64,000 nt of DNA, from contig CAZJHS010000003.1 in the NCBI GenBank assembly GCA_964545895.1, positions 1 through 64,000 of the forward strand. The letters are read 5' to 3'. The notes below the pieces were generated by a model. That model saw only the letters and a program-made list of their open reading frames with translations. It had not been told where the DNA came from and made no database searches. Both the position numbers and the translations under genes were made by a program. Origin of the DNA: UBA6183 sp964545895. Lineage in GTDB: Bacteria; Bacteroidota; Bacteroidia; UKL13-3. Shown here in pieces: positions 33,756-42,662 of this stretch; positions within the stretch are counted from its first letter, which is position 1; each line of letters begins with the position of its first letter.

Positions 33756-34331
33756 ATGAATATTTGTATCATATCAGGTTCGGCTAGGGCTAATAACAAT
33801 ACCATACGCGTTGCAAAAGCCATACAAAACCATTTACAAGCAGCACAACACCAAGTTAGTTTAGTTGATTTTCAGCAATACGATATTCCTTTAATTAACC
33901 AAGGCGAAGTAAGTGCCGAATTGTTTACACCATTTCAGCAAAACCTAGCCAATTGCACGCAAGCAGCGCATGCTGTAATTATAATAACACCAGAATACAA
34001 CTGGAGTACTACCCCCGAGATTTTAAACTGGCTACACCGTTTTGGCGATAGAAAATTTGCCAATCAATTTAACGAAAAAGTATTTGCCACTGTTGGTGTA
34101 TCAACAGGCAAAGGAGGCAAAGCTCCTGCAATTCATTTGCACAGCATACTCAATAAAATCATCAGTTTTACAGATTTAAACAGCGTTGTTTCTCCTAAAA
34201 TTTTCGAATCTCATTTTACCAAAGAGGTATTGGATGAAAGTGGCAACTCGCTTGGAAACCCCATGTTTGATGCCGGCCTAAACGATTTTATACAATATAC
34301 CTTGCGTGTAACCCAAAGGTGGATGAGGTAA
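33756..34331 (+). CDS. NADPH-dependent FMN reductase family protein
   Basis: 191 aa, flavodoxin-like fold. The N-terminal phosphate-binding loop is ISGSARANNNTI (residues 5-16), the flavin contact motif is TPEYNWSTTPEILNWL (near 77-92), and VGVSTGKGGKAPA follows. Members reduce FMN, quinones or chromate. The substrate here is unknown. It is probably read from the tatC-rpiB-meaB unit, 36 bases downstream. Confidence 0.88.
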   Translation: MNICIISGSARANNNTIRVAKAIQNHLQAAQHQVSLVDFQQYDIPLINQGEVSAELFTPFQQNLANCTQAAHAVIIITPEYNWSTTPEILNWLHRFGDRKFANQFNEKVFATVGVSTGKGGKAPAIHLHSILNKIISFTDLNSVVSPKIFESHFTKEVLDESGNSLGNPMFDAGLNDFIQYTLRVTQRWMR

Positions 34332-34363
34332 ATTTGTATATTGCATTACCTTTTAATTGATGT

Positions 34364-35572
34364 ATGATTCGTACCCGACTAATTTTATTCTTATTCCACA
34401 TTTTCTCAATTAATTATTTATCTGCCCAAGTTCTAACGGTAGATCAAGACAGTATAATCAGGGAAACATTAAAAATCCATTTAGGCAAGTTTGGCCAAGA
34501 GGTTACTTTAAACCAAGGAGCTAACAGCTTTTTCTATCTCAATAAAGATACCTTCTTTAACCCGGTAGGTTTACATTACGTTTTTAAATTACATAACGGA
34601 AAAGCAACTCGAATCGACCACTCCTATTATCACGGTGGAAATTTCGAGAGATATTGCTTTACATTTAAAAACAATGTTCATCTCATTGGCGGCTACGGCC
34701 TTTTCACAACCAATAACAATATTGAAACATTTGACTTTGCCACCCAAGAGTGGAACTTTGTAAAAAGCAGTGGTTCAAAACCTAATTTTATTCGAGGCTT
34801 GATTATTAGAGATAAAGACAACCTTTACTCCATATATAACTCCAAATCAGGTAACAATGCCGAACCAGACGAATACGATAATACTTTATATAAACTTGAT
34901 TTAAACACTTTCACTTGGTCGAAAACCAAAAACCTCAATCCTCAAAAACCTGACCTAAAAAACAAATACTACCTAAAAAACTTTACAGTTGGAATTCTTG
35001 ATAATCAAGTAATGATTGTTAGTAACGATGAGCTAAAGTATTTGATATTAGGAAAGGAAGACCTACGTCTTACTCCTGAAATTATTGATTTAGAATGCTC
35101 AGAAAATTATATTTTTTTCCCTTCGAACAATACACAAATTCAAACCAAAAAAGTATTAAAAATTGACATTGAACAAATCTGGAACAAACATAGTGTAGAT
35201 GCTCAAAAACTTATTTTAAACCCCACATTATCTGACTACATTGTTTTTTATTGGATTGAGATTTTAGTTTCGATTGTAGGCTTAGTTCTTTTTTGTTTAA
35301 CCATATTAATTTGGATAAAATCAAAGAAAAATGTGAGCGTAAAAACTGTTGCTAAACATGTACTTTACGAAAGGTTTTTGAACGTGGGTAAAAACCAACT
35401 TGATATTGACGAGCTTGATTCTGTTTTAAATATTCAACACATGGAGACAGAAAGTAGGAAGCTAAAACGACACAGATTACTTTCAGAAATAAAGCAAATA
35501 CACCCTAACCTAATTACAACAGAAAAAGACGAAACTGATAAAAGAAGAAACATTTATAAAATCAACCCTTAG
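34364..35572 (+). CDS. Membrane protein with periplasmic Kelch-like sensor and cytoplasmic C-terminal domain
   Basis: 402 aa; N-terminal signal (MIRTRLILFLFHIFSINYLSAQ). Residues 60-250 include Kelch-type lines such as NVHLIGGYGLFTTNNNIETFDFATQEW and LYKLDLNTFTWSKTKNL. One membrane helix (IEILVSIVGLVLFCLTILIWI) lies near 296-316, followed by KSKK and a 90-residue basic, helical cytoplasmic part (ERFLNVGKNQLDIDELDSVL to RRNIYKINP) that looks like a winged-helix or other DNA/protein-binding fold. The arrangement suggests a one-component transmembrane regulator. I do not recognise a named family. It opens the second accessory zone, and a small HTH gene follows. Confidence 0.6.
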   Translation: MIRTRLILFLFHIFSINYLSAQVLTVDQDSIIRETLKIHLGKFGQEVTLNQGANSFFYLNKDTFFNPVGLHYVFKLHNGKATRIDHSYYHGGNFERYCFTFKNNVHLIGGYGLFTTNNNIETFDFATQEWNFVKSSGSKPNFIRGLIIRDKDNLYSIYNSKSGNNAEPDEYDNTLYKLDLNTFTWSKTKNLNPQKPDLKNKYYLKNFTVGILDNQVMIVSNDELKYLILGKEDLRLTPEIIDLECSENYIFFPSNNTQIQTKKVLKIDIEQIWNKHSVDAQKLILNPTLSDYIVFYWIEILVSIVGLVLFCLTILIWIKSKKNVSVKTVAKHVLYERFLNVGKNQLDIDELDSVLNIQHMETESRKLKRHRLLSEIKQIHPNLITTEKDETDKRRNIYKINP

Positions 35573-35669
35573 CTAACTGTTTATCTATCAGAACTGAAAC
35601 TGGTTTAAACCTATTTGAAACCATTGTTTTTAAATAGTCGTACTTCATTTGCATCAACAAAAAACGCAT

Positions 35670-35900
35670 ATGAAAAGAGCCGAACGACTTTTTGCGATTT
35701 ACAAACTTCTAAAAGTAAAATCGCGTACCATTCAGCAATTGTTGTTGCATTTTAAAAACAACGGGGTTGAAGTAAGTGAGCGACAATTACAACGTGATGT
35801 AAATGCATTAGCAGAGCTTGTTAATGATAAGCATGAAACTATGGTTGTTGAAACACAAACCAACAATAAAAAAATTTACGCTATTTCAGTTCGACACTAA
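35670..35900 (+). CDS. Small HTH protein (DeoR/WYL-type N-terminal domain only)
   Basis: 76 aa from the ATG at 35670 (MKRAERLFAIYKLLKVKSRT). It looks like the HTH_11-type winged helix at the start of WYL-domain regulators: TIQQLLLHFKNNGVEVSERQLQRDVNALAEL is the recognition part. The WYL ligand-binding domain of the usual 300-residue proteins is absent, so it is a stand-alone or truncated regulator. It is followed 30 bases later by an unknown gene coupled to a LamG-T9SS gene, which it may control. Confidence 0.68.
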   Translation: MKRAERLFAIYKLLKVKSRTIQQLLLHFKNNGVEVSERQLQRDVNALAELVNDKHETMVVETQTNNKKIYAISVRH

Positions 35901-35930
35901 TTGTCGGTTTGCCTTTTTATATTTGTTAAA

Positions 35931-36278
35931 ATGGAATTAAACGAATTGATGGTAATAATTGAAAACTATCCGATAGCAAAAGTTTTGCATACTACACAGA
36001 ACGGTAGTGAATACACCTTTCAAGGATTAGCAATCAGTAGAGGTTCGAATGCCATTAAATATTTTATTCCAACAAGGAACGGAAATGGAAACAACGCCAA
36101 ACGAGTAATTATAAATGAGCTACTTTTATACATAAACGAATATCTAAATACGGGCCAACATCCAAATAGCTTTTGGATTAACAATAATCTAATCAATGCA
36201 AAAAAAGATGGAGGTTGCAACATTTGTGTCATCAGAAAATTAGCATCAGAGATAATCTACAATCACATCAACTTATGA
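35931..36278 (+). CDS. Unknown cytoplasmic protein coupled to the LamG gene
   Basis: 115 aa from the ATG at 35931 (MELNELMVIIENYPIAKVLH); no signal peptide, membrane helix or recognised motif. Its C-terminal half has a Cys pair (GGCNICVIRKL). The last codon and stop overlap the start of the next gene as ATGA, implying translational coupling to the secreted LamG protein. Confidence 0.55.
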   Translation: MELNELMVIIENYPIAKVLHTTQNGSEYTFQGLAISRGSNAIKYFIPTRNGNGNNAKRVIINELLLYINEYLNTGQHPNSFWINNNLINAKKDGGCNICVIRKLASEIIYNHINL

Positions 36279-37555
36279 AATCAAAAATTATATTTTTAGT
36301 GTTATTACTTTTAAGAAGTAAATTAGTATTCACACAAAACCTTCCAACTTACCTTCCTGCTAATGGTCTAGTTGGCTGGTGGCCATTATCAGGAAACGCT
36401 ATTGACAGCAGCGGGAATACAAACAACGGTTCAACTTATAATGTATCTTTTGGAAATGATAGATTTGGAACACCTAACAAAGCAGCTTATTTTAATGGCT
36501 CGAGTAGCTACATTGAGGTACCTAACTCCTCAAGTTTATCTTTGAGTAGTGCCTATTCAATTTCACTTTGGTTTAAGGCTGCACAATGGTCTTTTCTGTC
36601 TCCAATTGATGAACACGCACTTGTTTCAAAAATTGTAGATGGGAATTGGTATGGTGGTTACGAGATTAGACAAGGCGGTACTGCAGGAGGAGTGCATCAT
36701 ACCGGAAATATAAATGGAAATTTTTATATAGGGGCTATTGGTGCTGATACAGGAATCTGGTATAATGTAATAACAACATTCAATGGTAATACTGTTAAAT
36801 TTTACTTGAATGGAATATTAAGAGACTCTATATATTCTCCGGGTAATATTCAGACTAGTACAACTCCTTTGAGGTTTGGAAGAAGAGGAGGGGCTGGTTA
36901 TTACAATTGTTGGTACAACGGTTTGATTGATGACGTAGCAATATGGAATAGAGCACTCTCATCACAAGAGATTCAATCCCTAAACTCAGGTTCTACACTC
37001 CCTGTTTCGTTTAACTTATTTAAAGTAAATGAAGTAGGTAATAAACCGAGATTAGACTGGACAACTGCTTCAGAATACAACAACAGAGGATTTTACGTTG
37101 AAAGGTCTCTAGATTCGGAACACTGGAATAATATTGCATTTATACAAGGTAAAGGGAATAGTAACACGACTTCTAATTACTCATTTATTGATAATACAAT
37201 TCAAATTGAGGAAGCTAAAACAATTTATTACAGACTCTTACAAATAGATATAGATGGGAAAAAAGAATACTCAAAAATAGTTAGTTTTATTCCAAATCCT
37301 TCACAAACAGTTTCAGTTTCACCAAACCCATTTAAAGACGTAATATCACTAGAAGGTGACTTTGCATCAAACGAGCTATTGAGTTTTTGCATATCAGAAA
37401 TGGCTGGTCATGAAAATTTCTGTCACAACATTAATATCTCGCATCCAACAAAAAGAATTGATATTCCGGGTTTATCAGAATTGCCTCCTGGGGTTTATAT
37501 ACTGAGTATTAAAACCTCATCATCAAGTTTCGTACACAAAATTATAAAACTATGA
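36275..37555 (+). CDS. Secreted LamG-domain protein with T9SS sorting domain
   Basis: 427 aa from the ATG at 36275, which gives a clean signal peptide (MKSKIIFLVLLLLRSKLVFTQ). A LamG/concanavalin-like jelly roll spans about 30-235 (GLVGWWPLSGNAIDSSGN, AAYFNGSSSYIEVP, ISLWFKA, GLIDDVAIWNRALSSQEI), so it probably binds glycans. A short beta module (about 245-340) and a type A sorting domain (VSVSPNPFKDVISLEG to IIKL) complete it. Exported by T9SS to the surface or medium. The ATGA overlap with the preceding small gene supports the start. Confidence 0.88.
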   Translation: MKSKIIFLVLLLLRSKLVFTQNLPTYLPANGLVGWWPLSGNAIDSSGNTNNGSTYNVSFGNDRFGTPNKAAYFNGSSSYIEVPNSSSLSLSSAYSISLWFKAAQWSFLSPIDEHALVSKIVDGNWYGGYEIRQGGTAGGVHHTGNINGNFYIGAIGADTGIWYNVITTFNGNTVKFYLNGILRDSIYSPGNIQTSTTPLRFGRRGGAGYYNCWYNGLIDDVAIWNRALSSQEIQSLNSGSTLPVSFNLFKVNEVGNKPRLDWTTASEYNNRGFYVERSLDSEHWNNIAFIQGKGNSNTTSNYSFIDNTIQIEEAKTIYYRLLQIDIDGKKEYSKIVSFIPNPSQTVSVSPNPFKDVISLEGDFASNELLSFCISEMAGHENFCHNINISHPTKRIDIPGLSELPPGVYILSIKTSSSSFVHKIIKL

Positions 37556-37598
37556 TACTAGTTGATATTCTAGACAAATACATAAAACAATAATTACA

Positions 37599-38078
37599 AT
37601 GAAACCAAGAACGAACCCAAACAAATTTGTATTCTATTTAACACTGATATTTCTAATATCAAGTTGCAACCCAACCATAGACTCAACCTCGGGCTACTCG
37701 CCAGATTTTAGTTCAAATGAGGGTATTAAGAACCACATAAGTCACAAAACATGGAGTATCTGGGGTGGAAGTTTAACGTTCACCAAAAACAACTCTTGCA
37801 ACTTTACTAGATTAGATAAAAGAAGTGGTCAGCAAGAATGGAATATCAACGGAAAGTACGTTGTTGGAAGGTCAAGATTTAAAGATTCGGGTGATGAGTT
37901 TCTGTATGTAAGTATAGATTGGGATACTAAAGGAATAATCAATGATTTTTACACAATTTATACTGACCACCTCGTTGAACAGAGTGGAGAGTGGATAAGA
38001 TTTGATAATCATGGACCATTATTAGATGCTTGGAGAAGCGAGGGTGGCTTAGTGAATGATCAATACAAAGCTTATTAA
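37599..38078 (+). CDS. Lipoprotein of unknown function
   Basis: 159 aa. Lipobox LISSC at about residues 20-24 after a hydrophobic segment. The mature part carries WSIWGGSLTFTKNNSCNFT and QEWNINGKYVVG, reading like a lipocalin-like META-type small beta domain, but I cannot assign a family. It lies 43 bases after the LamG gene on the same strand. Confidence 0.6.
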   Translation: MKPRTNPNKFVFYLTLIFLISSCNPTIDSTSGYSPDFSSNEGIKNHISHKTWSIWGGSLTFTKNNSCNFTRLDKRSGQQEWNINGKYVVGRSRFKDSGDEFLYVSIDWDTKGIINDFYTIYTDHLVEQSGEWIRFDNHGPLLDAWRSEGGLVNDQYKAY

Positions 38079-38226
38079 AAAGAAAAATCAGAGGCCAATT
38101 GACCACTATATTTTAAGTTTACATTCTCTCAATACTTACTCAAGTGAACTTGACATGAAGTGAGCTTAAAAGACTCTGCATTTGCAAATCTTCGCATTTA
38201 CTAATTTCCACATCAACAAATCGTCA
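38079..38226. other. Intergenic stretch between convergent genes
   Basis: No gene, clear terminator or repeat seen between the lipoprotein gene and the DUF486 gene. Confidence 0.4.
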
Positions 38227-38598
38227 CTACCACTTTTTAAATATCACAAATACGGCTAGTACAATAAGTGCAAATCCTAAAATATGATTCCACTGCAAGG
38301 TTCCTTCTTTAAACACGTAAATATTTACCACTATAAATACCAATATGCTAATGGCCTCTTGCAAGGTTTTTAGTTCAAACAAATTAAATGGTCCACCATG
38401 TTCAATATGCCCAATTCTGTTGGCTGGCACCTGAAACATGTATTCAAATAAGGCAATAAACCAGCTAATTAATATAATACCTATCAAACCAGTGGCTTTA
38501 AGCCAACTAATTTTCTGAAACTGTAAATGTCCGTACCAGGCAAATGTCATAAACAAGTTGGATGCAAGAAGTAATCCTATGGTGTATAGCGGCTTCAT
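38227..38598 (-). CDS. DUF486 family (DMT-like) membrane protein
   Basis: 123 aa from the ATG at 38598 (MKPLYTIGLLLASNLFMTFAWYGHL); 43 residues of in-frame upstream sequence are not plausible and would overlap the divergent gene. Four membrane helices. ALFEYMFQVPANRIGH and GGPFNLFELKTLQE are DUF486 signatures. Related to small drug/metabolite transporters; substrate unknown. Confidence 0.87.
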   Translation of the reverse strand: MKPLYTIGLLLASNLFMTFAWYGHLQFQKISWLKATGLIGIILISWFIALFEYMFQVPANRIGHIEHGGPFNLFELKTLQEAISILVFIVVNIYVFKEGTLQWNHILGFALIVLAVFVIFKKW

Positions 38599-38687
38599 TT
38601 TAAACTTTTTAACGGTTATGCGAAGTAAATTTTTTAAAACCCAATCAAAAAATGTAGTTTCGCACATTATAACATTTTTATTAAGAG

Positions 38688-39035
38688 ATGAAGCAACAAA
38701 TTGATGCGATAAAGAAAACACTTGCAACTGAAGGTTTTGGCGACAAAATTATTGGTCAGTTAAAAGATTTACGTGAGTGGTTTAAAGCAAATCGTAATGA
38801 GCCGGGTTATGTAAAAATGATTCGCCTTGCCTACGAGAACATAGAAGAAAATAACGATTACACGTTTATTTACTTGGAAGAAGAAGACGGAAAAGCCAAC
38901 TTTGATTATTTAATGGATTTGCTTGGCGATTACGACAACAAATACAACAAAGAAGAGTTACAAGACATTAAAAACTTAATGTTAGGCATTGAGCCAACCG
39001 AAGAAACCGAAGAGGTAGAAGAAACTCAAGAATAA
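38688..39035 (+). CDS. Small acidic cytoplasmic protein, conserved-looking
   Basis: 115 aa, no signal or membrane segment. Predicted helical throughout (AIKKTLATEGFGDKIIGQLKDLREWFKANRNEPGY), with an acidic tail ending EPTEETEEVEETQE. Function unknown. TAGTTTCG at about 38650-38657 is a possible -7 promoter box. A strong terminator follows, so it is monocistronic. Confidence 0.65.
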   Translation: MKQQIDAIKKTLATEGFGDKIIGQLKDLREWFKANRNEPGYVKMIRLAYENIEENNDYTFIYLEEEDGKANFDYLMDLLGDYDNKYNKEELQDIKNLMLGIEPTEETEEVEETQE

Positions 39036-39045
39036 TTTTTTTTGA

Positions 39046-39078
39046 AAAACCGTCCCGAAATAACTTTGGGACGGTTTT
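39046..39078 (+). terminator. Rho-independent terminator after the acidic protein gene
   Basis: AAAACCGTCCC (39046-39056) pairs with GGGACGGTTTT (39068-39078), followed by TTTTA. It could also serve the minus-strand anti-sigma gene arriving from the right. Confidence 0.88.
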
Positions 39079-39088
39079 TTTTATGCCC

Positions 39089-40084
39089 TTACTTTAGCTG
39101 ATTAAGTAACGTTTGTGCCTTTATTTTTAGCACACCCTTTAGCTGCACAATTCTATTTAAATACAGCTTAGCTGTTGGTATATCTTTTTTACTTAGGTGG
39201 CATTGTGCCGCCAACCAAAGCCCTTGCTCGTAACCAGTATTGGCGCTATTTAACAGCTTCGGTTCAATAATCATTAAGCAGCTGTCTGCCAAATTACGCG
39301 CATACAATTGGTTTGCCACATTTAACCAAGTGGTATCTGTACTTACCTCCAATACCTGATTAGCTGCATTGTTTAAATTATTATTGGTTACCGCATTATA
39401 AGCCGAAGGATAAGGAGCGCTTGGCTTTTTACTGCTTAGTGCTTTACTTTTAGCTTCCTGCACTTGGCGTGCAGGTATAGCAACAACTGCCTCTTTTTCG
39501 CTTGCATCAGTAACAACTGCTAATTTCTCTTCGCTTTTCGCAACCTCAACTTTGCTTTTATCTGTTTCTATTTGATGTTCGTCAGAAGCCATAACAGTTA
39601 CTGGCTGAGGTGGTAAAATGGGTTGGGTTGATGAAGCTGCTGCTGAACGCTTATTAACTTTTTTACTGGTGGCCAAAGCCAAACTTTTTTGATTAGGCAA
39701 CTTACTATCTGTAGGTTTAACTGAATCAATAATTGCAACAGGTTGTTGGGCTTTGTTTTCTTGTGCTATTTGTGCGTTTGGCACATCTTGTTTATACAAT
39801 AATGTTAATCCAAGTACAGCCAATAAAGTTGCAGCAACAGCCATATACCAATAATTTAGTTTAACCACTTTAGCACCAACAGAAACATCAACAGCTGTAT
39901 TAATTTTAGCAACATGGGTGGTTAATGTTGCATGGTTTTGCATTAAATCAATACCCAATTTTATGTCGGCACAAAGCTCACAGCCATCAACATGCTGTTG
40001 CAACGCAAGCTTTTGGGCAGCGCTCAACTGTTGGTTAGCGTATCGCTCCCAAACCGTATTAGTTATGCATGTTGTTGTATCCAT
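39089..40084 (-). CDS. Zinc-finger anti-sigma factor-like membrane protein
   Basis: 331 aa. An N-terminal ZAS-type motif HVDGCELCADIK (HxxxCxxC, about residues 30-41) binds zinc and the sigma factor. A membrane helix YWYMAVAATLLAVLGLTLLY lies near 80-100. A low-complexity periplasmic stretch (Ala/Lys/Ser rich, 105-245) leads to a C-terminal helical part with an LNRIVQLKG tetratricopeptide-like feel. It overlaps the upstream ECF gene by 22 bases. Confidence 0.85.
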   Translation of the reverse strand: MDTTTCITNTVWERYANQQLSAAQKLALQQHVDGCELCADIKLGIDLMQNHATLTTHVAKINTAVDVSVGAKVVKLNYWYMAVAATLLAVLGLTLLYKQDVPNAQIAQENKAQQPVAIIDSVKPTDSKLPNQKSLALATSKKVNKRSAAASSTQPILPPQPVTVMASDEHQIETDKSKVEVAKSEEKLAVVTDASEKEAVVAIPARQVQEAKSKALSSKKPSAPYPSAYNAVTNNNLNNAANQVLEVSTDTTWLNVANQLYARNLADSCLMIIEPKLLNSANTGYEQGLWLAAQCHLSKKDIPTAKLYLNRIVQLKGVLKIKAQTLLNQLK

Positions 40085-40683
40085 AAAAATAATATTAAGC
40101 CCAAACTAATTCCTTGTTGTGCTAGCACTTGTTTTAAATTGCGTTTGCCATTTTGCAAATAGCTTTTCACTTCATTAATACTATACCCTGTTTTTGCACT
40201 TATCTCTTCATACGACATTAGTTTTAAATAAAACAACTCAACACATAAACGTTGCTTTTGATTGAGTTGTAAAATAGCTTGTTCTAATGCCACTAACTTT
40301 TCCTCTTTATCGTGTTGTACTTCTGCTTGATGCAAATCGGGGATGTTTTGCATAAAATCATCTTCACTTTCTTCAGTATTTAACTGCACTATCAGATTTA
40401 ATGCAGGTTTGCGCAACTCCATAAAACAATAATTGCGGCACACACTATGTAACCAACTTTTAAAGTTTTTAATGTTGTGTTGTTTTAAATCGGTAAACAG
40501 TTTTTCAAAAATGTTCATCACTGCATCGTGCGCTGCATCTTCGTTTTTAAGGTACTTAACACATACAGCAAAACACATCAGCGAGTGCCGCTTAAACAAC
40601 TCGCCAACCAATGCTTTATGCCCTTCGGCTTGGTAAGCAATTACCAGTTCTTCATCGGTACGTATGTGTATGGCATTTAACAT
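40063..40683 (-). CDS. ECF RNA polymerase sigma factor
   Basis: 206 aa. Region 2: FKRHSLMCFAVCVKYLKNEDAAHDAVMNIFEKLF (about 30-62). Region 4: LNQKQRLCVELFYLKLMSYEEISAKTGYSINEVKSYLQNGKRNLK (about 143-187). It ends in a hydrophobic tail (GISLGLILFLWIQ), unusual for a soluble sigma factor. It pairs with the coupled anti-sigma gene. Divergent from a DUF4139 protein gene, a possible target. Confidence 0.9.
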   Translation of the reverse strand: MLNAIHIRTDEELVIAYQAEGHKALVGELFKRHSLMCFAVCVKYLKNEDAAHDAVMNIFEKLFTDLKQHNIKNFKSWLHSVCRNYCFMELRKPALNLIVQLNTEESEDDFMQNIPDLHQAEVQHDKEEKLVALEQAILQLNQKQRLCVELFYLKLMSYEEISAKTGYSINEVKSYLQNGKRNLKQVLAQQGISLGLILFLWIQQHA

Positions 40684-40766
40684 TTATGCAGCAATCTAAA
40701 ATATTTTTAAAAAGTTTTATGGAATAATGTGTGGCCATGCATCAATACCCCAAAACTTAAACAGAT

Positions 40767-42443
40767 ATGATACGCAAAAATGTAATTTTAGTAAGCCTGT
40801 TTACCCTATTGGTAAGCCTACTACACGCACAAACAGCAAAACCCATTAAAGCCAAACTTGATCGTGCAACCGTGTACTTGCAAGGTGCGCATTTATATTA
40901 CTCCGAATCGGTGCTACTTAAAACTGGTTACAACGAGTTAGTTTTCGAAAACATATCACCCCAAATAAACGTAGCCTCGCTACAAGCATACAGCAAAGGT
41001 GGTGTGGTAATGGATGTAAAGTATGATTTAAAGTATCGCGAAAAACCAGTAGTTACCCGAACCTACGATGCTGAAATTGCCCGTGTACTCGACTCGATTG
41101 AAGAGGTGGCATTTATTTTAACAGACCTTACCAACCGCGAGCAAGTAATTGCTACCGAAAAAAGAATGCTGCTTAATAATCCTATTATAAAAGGTTCAAG
41201 CAACAAAGATTCTATTCCTATTTTAAAAGATGGTATGGCCTTTTTGCGCGAAAAGCTAAACAATATTTATGATGTAGAATTGAAGTTAACACGACAAAAA
41301 AGTAAACATCAAAAAATTAAAAATAGGCTTGATGCGCGCTACAACGAACTTATACAATTACAAGAAAACAATGGCGAAATAGACATAGAAAGTACTCAAC
41401 CTATATCGCAAGTTAAGGTTAACCTATACAGCGAAAACGCAGGCACTGCAACAGTAAACTTTAATTACTTTGTTGCACAAGCCAATTGGTATCCTTTGTA
41501 TGATATTCAAGCATCATCAACCCAAAACAAGTTACAGCTAAAGTATATGGCCAATGTTAGTCAAGGTACAGGAATTGATTGGAAAGGAGTTGCGCTTACG
41601 CTAAGCACATCAAACCCACAAGAAAATAATACCAAACCCGAGTTAACACCTTGGTATGTTTCGTTTATTGCACATGTGCGCAAAGCCCCAGTAAAATATT
41701 TACAGCGCAACAGCATGCTTGATGTGGAAACCGTTACCGCTGCGCCACGAATGGCTAGTAAAAGTAAGGCAGAAGAAAGTCATTCGGCCGATGAGTTGGA
41801 TATGAATAATTATGTTGCGGTAACCGAAAACTTAATTAGAACCGAGTATGAAATTAAGTTAAACTACAACATTCAGTCCGACAACCAACCGCATAAAGTA
41901 ATTATTAACCAACGCGATGTGCCTATGCAATTGCAATTTGCTGCTGTACCTAAAATTTGTACCGATGCTTATTTGATGGCCAACATTACAGGCTGGGAAG
42001 ATTTAAATATTATACCCGGAAACTCTAGGTTATTTTTTGATGATGCCTTTGTTGGTGAAATGTACCTAAACCCACAAGGAACAACCGATACGGTAAGTAT
42101 TAATTTAGGGCGTGATAAAGGTATAGCCATTACCCGCAAAAAAATAAAAGATAAAACTAAAACCAAATTACTGGATAATGAAAAGGTAGAAACGCGAAGT
42201 ATGGAAATCGTGGTGCGTAACACTAAAAGCATAGGCACCGAAATTGTGGTAGAGGACCAAATTCCTGTGGTATCTGGCACTGATGAGATTAAAATTAACT
42301 TACTAAATGGCGATGGTGCCGAGCTTGATCCGTTGACAGGGAAACTCATTTGGCGAATTAAATTAGGATCAAAAGATACCAAACGACTGGTATTTACTTA
42401 CGAAATTCGTTATCCAAAGGATAAAGTTGTATACGGCTTGTAA
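40767..42443 (+). CDS. DUF4139-domain (MuiA-like) exported protein
   Basis: 558 aa; signal peptide MIRKNVILVSLFTLLVSLLHAQ. The N-terminal DUF4140 part has ATVYLQGAHLYYSE (about 35-48). A coiled-coil-prone middle (RVLDSIEEVAFILTDLTNREQ to RYNELIQLQEN, about 105-200) follows, and then DUF4139 from SQVKVNLYSENAG to the end, where LIWRIKLGSKDTKRLVFTYEIRYPK closes the fold. Function unknown; related proteins are called mucoidy inhibitor A-like. Monocistronic, ending near a bidirectional terminator. Confidence 0.85.
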   Translation: MIRKNVILVSLFTLLVSLLHAQTAKPIKAKLDRATVYLQGAHLYYSESVLLKTGYNELVFENISPQINVASLQAYSKGGVVMDVKYDLKYREKPVVTRTYDAEIARVLDSIEEVAFILTDLTNREQVIATEKRMLLNNPIIKGSSNKDSIPILKDGMAFLREKLNNIYDVELKLTRQKSKHQKIKNRLDARYNELIQLQENNGEIDIESTQPISQVKVNLYSENAGTATVNFNYFVAQANWYPLYDIQASSTQNKLQLKYMANVSQGTGIDWKGVALTLSTSNPQENNTKPELTPWYVSFIAHVRKAPVKYLQRNSMLDVETVTAAPRMASKSKAEESHSADELDMNNYVAVTENLIRTEYEIKLNYNIQSDNQPHKVIINQRDVPMQLQFAAVPKICTDAYLMANITGWEDLNIIPGNSRLFFDDAFVGEMYLNPQGTTDTVSINLGRDKGIAITRKKIKDKTKTKLLDNEKVETRSMEIVVRNTKSIGTEIVVEDQIPVVSGTDEIKINLLNGDGAELDPLTGKLIWRIKLGSKDTKRLVFTYEIRYPKDKVVYGL

Positions 42444-42532
42444 TGCAGTACCACAGCCCGAATAACATAAATACCGTTTGAACACCTAAAGTGCAGATTA
42501 AATAAAAATTAAGTTGTTTTAATCTATTTTTA

Positions 42533-42540
42533 TATATTTG
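42533..42540 (+). promoter_or_regulatory. Candidate promoter of an unannotated transcript
   Basis: TATATTTG fits TAnnTTTG perfectly. TTG at 42514-42516 lies 16 bases upstream, slightly short of the usual spacing. No protein gene follows on this strand. Confidence 0.4.
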
Positions 42541-42546
42541 AGTGTG

Positions 42547-42640
42547 TTAAAGTTACAATACTTTAACATGTGTTTACAAACTAGACCCCCTCTAATGCTA
42601 GTAATAAAAAGCCCGGTAGATGAAAATCTCCGGGCTTTAA
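42547..42640 (+). ncRNA. Possible small RNA between the DUF4139 gene and dxs
   Basis: The interval starts just after a good -7 box and ends in a strong terminator. Inside, GTTAAAG (about 42546-42552) and CTTTAAC (about 42561-42567) can form a hairpin, followed by a single-stranded, C-rich stretch. This promoter-hairpin-terminator layout of roughly 95 nt is typical of small RNAs. The same terminator also serves dxs and the DUF4139 gene, so the case rests on the promoter. Confidence 0.3.
42608..42638. terminator. Bidirectional Rho-independent terminator
   Basis: AAAGCCCGG (42608-42616) pairs with CCGGGCTTT (42630-42638). Inside, after one bulged T, AGAT/ATCT closes a GAAA tetraloop. A-run on the left and T-run on the right serve dxs (minus) and the plus-strand transcript. 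Confidence 0.88.
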
Positions 42641-42662
42641 TATTTTAAACAGTTTAGTTAAA

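Noticed and set aside
38599..38727. Longer N-terminus of the DUF486 gene
   Set aside because: The extra 43 residues would overlap the divergent gene starting at 38688 and are not part of the family.
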